Assembly: GCA_916613615.1 (NCBI GenBank)
Contig: OU744731.1
Coordinates: forward strand, 15,134,726 to 15,198,725
DNA from: Steromphala cineraria
Lineage: Eukaryota > Mollusca > Gastropoda > Trochida > Trochidae
DNA: 64,000 nt
Direction of reading: 5' to 3'
A model generated the notes under the pieces. The model was not told the DNA's origin and did no database searches. It saw only the letters and a program-made list of their open reading frames with translations. The position numbers were made by a program, and so were the translations under genes. Positions 56,701 to 59,700 of the stretch are shown here, piece after piece (position 1 is the stretch's first letter; each line of letters begins with the position of its first letter).

Positions 56701-59700
56701 AGTTTTAGCATTATATTTGTTCCTATAGCTAATTAAAAGCAGCATTAAAACGTAAAAACAGAGGTCAATCGTATTATATGGTGCATCACAAATGTATGTG
56801 CTACGGCTGTATCCCGGAAGTTACAACGTTTGATTTGGATTTAGCTATGACATCACAAGAACTACCTCAGCTACCCTTAATTCATAAAGCCATCTAAGTA
56901 TATCTTTTTAATGATATAGAGATATGGACACCTTCAGCTAAGAGAGCTTTCGGAAGGTTGATCCATAGCACGCCTGCACAAAGCTACCTTGGACTAACTT
57001 ATGTAACTAAAAGTATGGTGAAATAGCCCCTTATGACTAAAGGGGTTGTGAGTTCTGCAGTTCTGCAGTGCAATTGTTAAAATATGTGAAAATGAAATAG
57101 ACAGATGGGATAAAGGTTTAAATGGGATAATCATATTTCCTTCTTATGTTGTTAGTTTTTTATGCTGTCATTATGATAAAATCTACATAGCAAGTTCTAT
57201 GAGTGAACATATCTATTTGAAAACAAAGGTAAGAGATAAACAATATATCATGACAACTATCTTCATTGAAAATCGTATCAAATATTTATCATCAAATATC
57301 CCTAATCAACAGCAACAATAAATACGAAAATGATTGACGTCAAACTATTATAGTTGAAGGATGATAACACTACTTACAAACTTCTACTTCTGGGGGCGGA
57401 GTCGTCGTTGTTGTAGTTGTTGGTTCTGGAGTTGTTGTAGTTGTTGTTGTAGTTGTTGGTTCTGTAGTCGTTGTAGTTGTTGGTTCTGGTGTTGTTGTCG
57501 TTGTTGTTGATGTTGTAGGTTCTGTAGTCGTTGTAGTTGTTGGTTCTGGTGTTGTTGTCGTTGTTGTTGATGTTGTAGGTTCTGTAGTCGTTGTAGTTGT
57601 TGGTTCTGGTGTTGTTGTCGTTGTTTCAGGAACTGCCGGTTCTGGAGTTGTTGTAGTTGTTGCTTCTGGAGTTGTTGTAGTTGTTGCTTCTGGTGTTGTT
57701 GTCGTTGTTTCAGGAACTGCCGGTTCTGGAGTTGTTGTAGTTGTTGCTTCTGGAGTTGTTGTAGTTGTTGCTTCTGGAGTTGTTGTAGTGACTGTGGTGG
57801 TAGTTGTAATCGGGGTTGTTGTTGTAGTTGTAGTCGGAGTTGTTGCGGTTGTTGTAGTTGTAGTCGGAGTTGTTGTAGTTGTAGTAGTTGTGGTTGTTGT
57901 AGTTGTTGTGGTTGTAGTTGTTGTGGTAGTTGTGACAATATCAGCCTCAATATTTGAACTATCGAATGTTATTCCAGCATTATCATTATTGAGAGCCTTC
58001 TCCTTATTCCACTCTACTATTGCTTCCACGACTGAATCTTTGAATAATTGTGGATTTACTTTGAATCGAATTATTTTTTCCTTCTGTTGCAAGGTAACCT
58101 CCGGTAGATCACTCAAGAAGAATACGACTAGTGTACAGACTACACTTCCCGGTCTGTTGAGAAAGGATTAATTTAAGACTTTCATAATTGCAAACTGAAT
58201 AAATGCACATATTATACCAAACGAATGAGAGGATTAACATCTTTTTCAGACATTTTATCATGGCATATTGTAATGATTTAAAATTGATTATTCAAAATAT
58301 ATACAATATATAATAAAATACACTTACCGCATTGATGTGACCATGCTAATGTTGTATATATCTCCCATTGATGGACTTGCCTTGAACAGTTTGTCCGCCT
58401 AGATAAAGCATAGTTACGCTTTCAATTAAGCTTAGTTTATACATTTTTAAGTTATAAAGAAATAAAATACTAAATTTGGCCATTTTGTCTGAACTCGTTG
58501 AGTAATGATTTCATGATGCTTGGCCGAATATGGTACGCTCGTTACAGAACTGCTTTACTTGATTTAAAACATTGTCTTGCAACAGCAAACATTTATTTCC
58601 GTCTGTGAAATCAATCTTGTTTTCCTACAAAACGTTCTACTGCCTCTGTAATAAATTTATTGGATGGGTAAATGTTCGAAGAATATTAAAACAACAAGAA
58701 GAAAGTTAAGGTCAAGTGAATGTCCTAATTCTTTGGGAAAAGCAGTAAAATAGACAACAAGTGATGTCTAAAGCGATGTCAGTTTTACATGAAATAATGT
58801 ATAAAATATTTCAAACCTCAGCTTCAAATGTTTTTGCCACCTCTGCGAACTTGGCGCTGTTTGGGTCAGCGAGATCGGGGTTCCATACAGAGTCCCGGCT
58901 CTTCAGGATAACCTCGCCGTCGGGAACTATAAACGTAAAACACCTTAACATGAAACTTTTGTTGTTGATATATGGACATGGGAGGCTTTGAATTTGGAGA
59001 AAGTACTTATTGTCTACGACAGAAATCTAATTCCTATTTCCATCTTTGAATAGCAGTTTGCATTATAAATGAGTAGCAGCCATATGTTTTTCATGACACA
59101 TTGGCGTTGACATTCAGATATCTGTTTCAAGATATTCCGTCAAGTTGTTTAAAAAAGTAAATGTTATTGTACTTACCTCTATTTTTGTCACTTGTCTGTA
59201 TCCTGGATGGTTGAATCTCTGACAGCATGATCGTCCTTGTCTTGTTTACTATAGGTAAACATTTTGAAATAATTTATAGAAAAACAAAAATACTCCTGCT
59301 ATACTTTGCTGTTTCCATGTAAAATCTTTGATCTCAATGAAGTAAAGGACATCTTCAAAACGAGAATGGATTATATTGAGTGTCTTGCCTTGGCAGTATA
59401 AACACATTACAATACTCTTTATGCCATTCTGTCTTTAAAAGCATCAAAAGTCGTTATTGAAAAATTCATTTTAAAAAATAATTTTAATCGAAATAAAAAA
59501 TAAAATCTTTATGTTTGGCTGTTACTTTAATGATGCTCATGAACCATGAACCATTAACAATGAATCAAGAACCATGAACTAATAATAAGAACCATCAACC
59601 ACTTTTCAATGAAATAGTATACAATTGCAATGCACAATACAATTTTTCATGCACAAAACTGTTGGACATTATAAGCATATATGCAAAGCACCAACCTGCA

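Noticed and set aside
57788..58171. Plus-strand Val-rich open frame, and minus-strand Gln/Leu-rich frame at 57384-57950
   Set aside because: Both are alternate readings of the Thr stalk repeat. Only the Thr frame joins SEA1 and exon 7 in phase.
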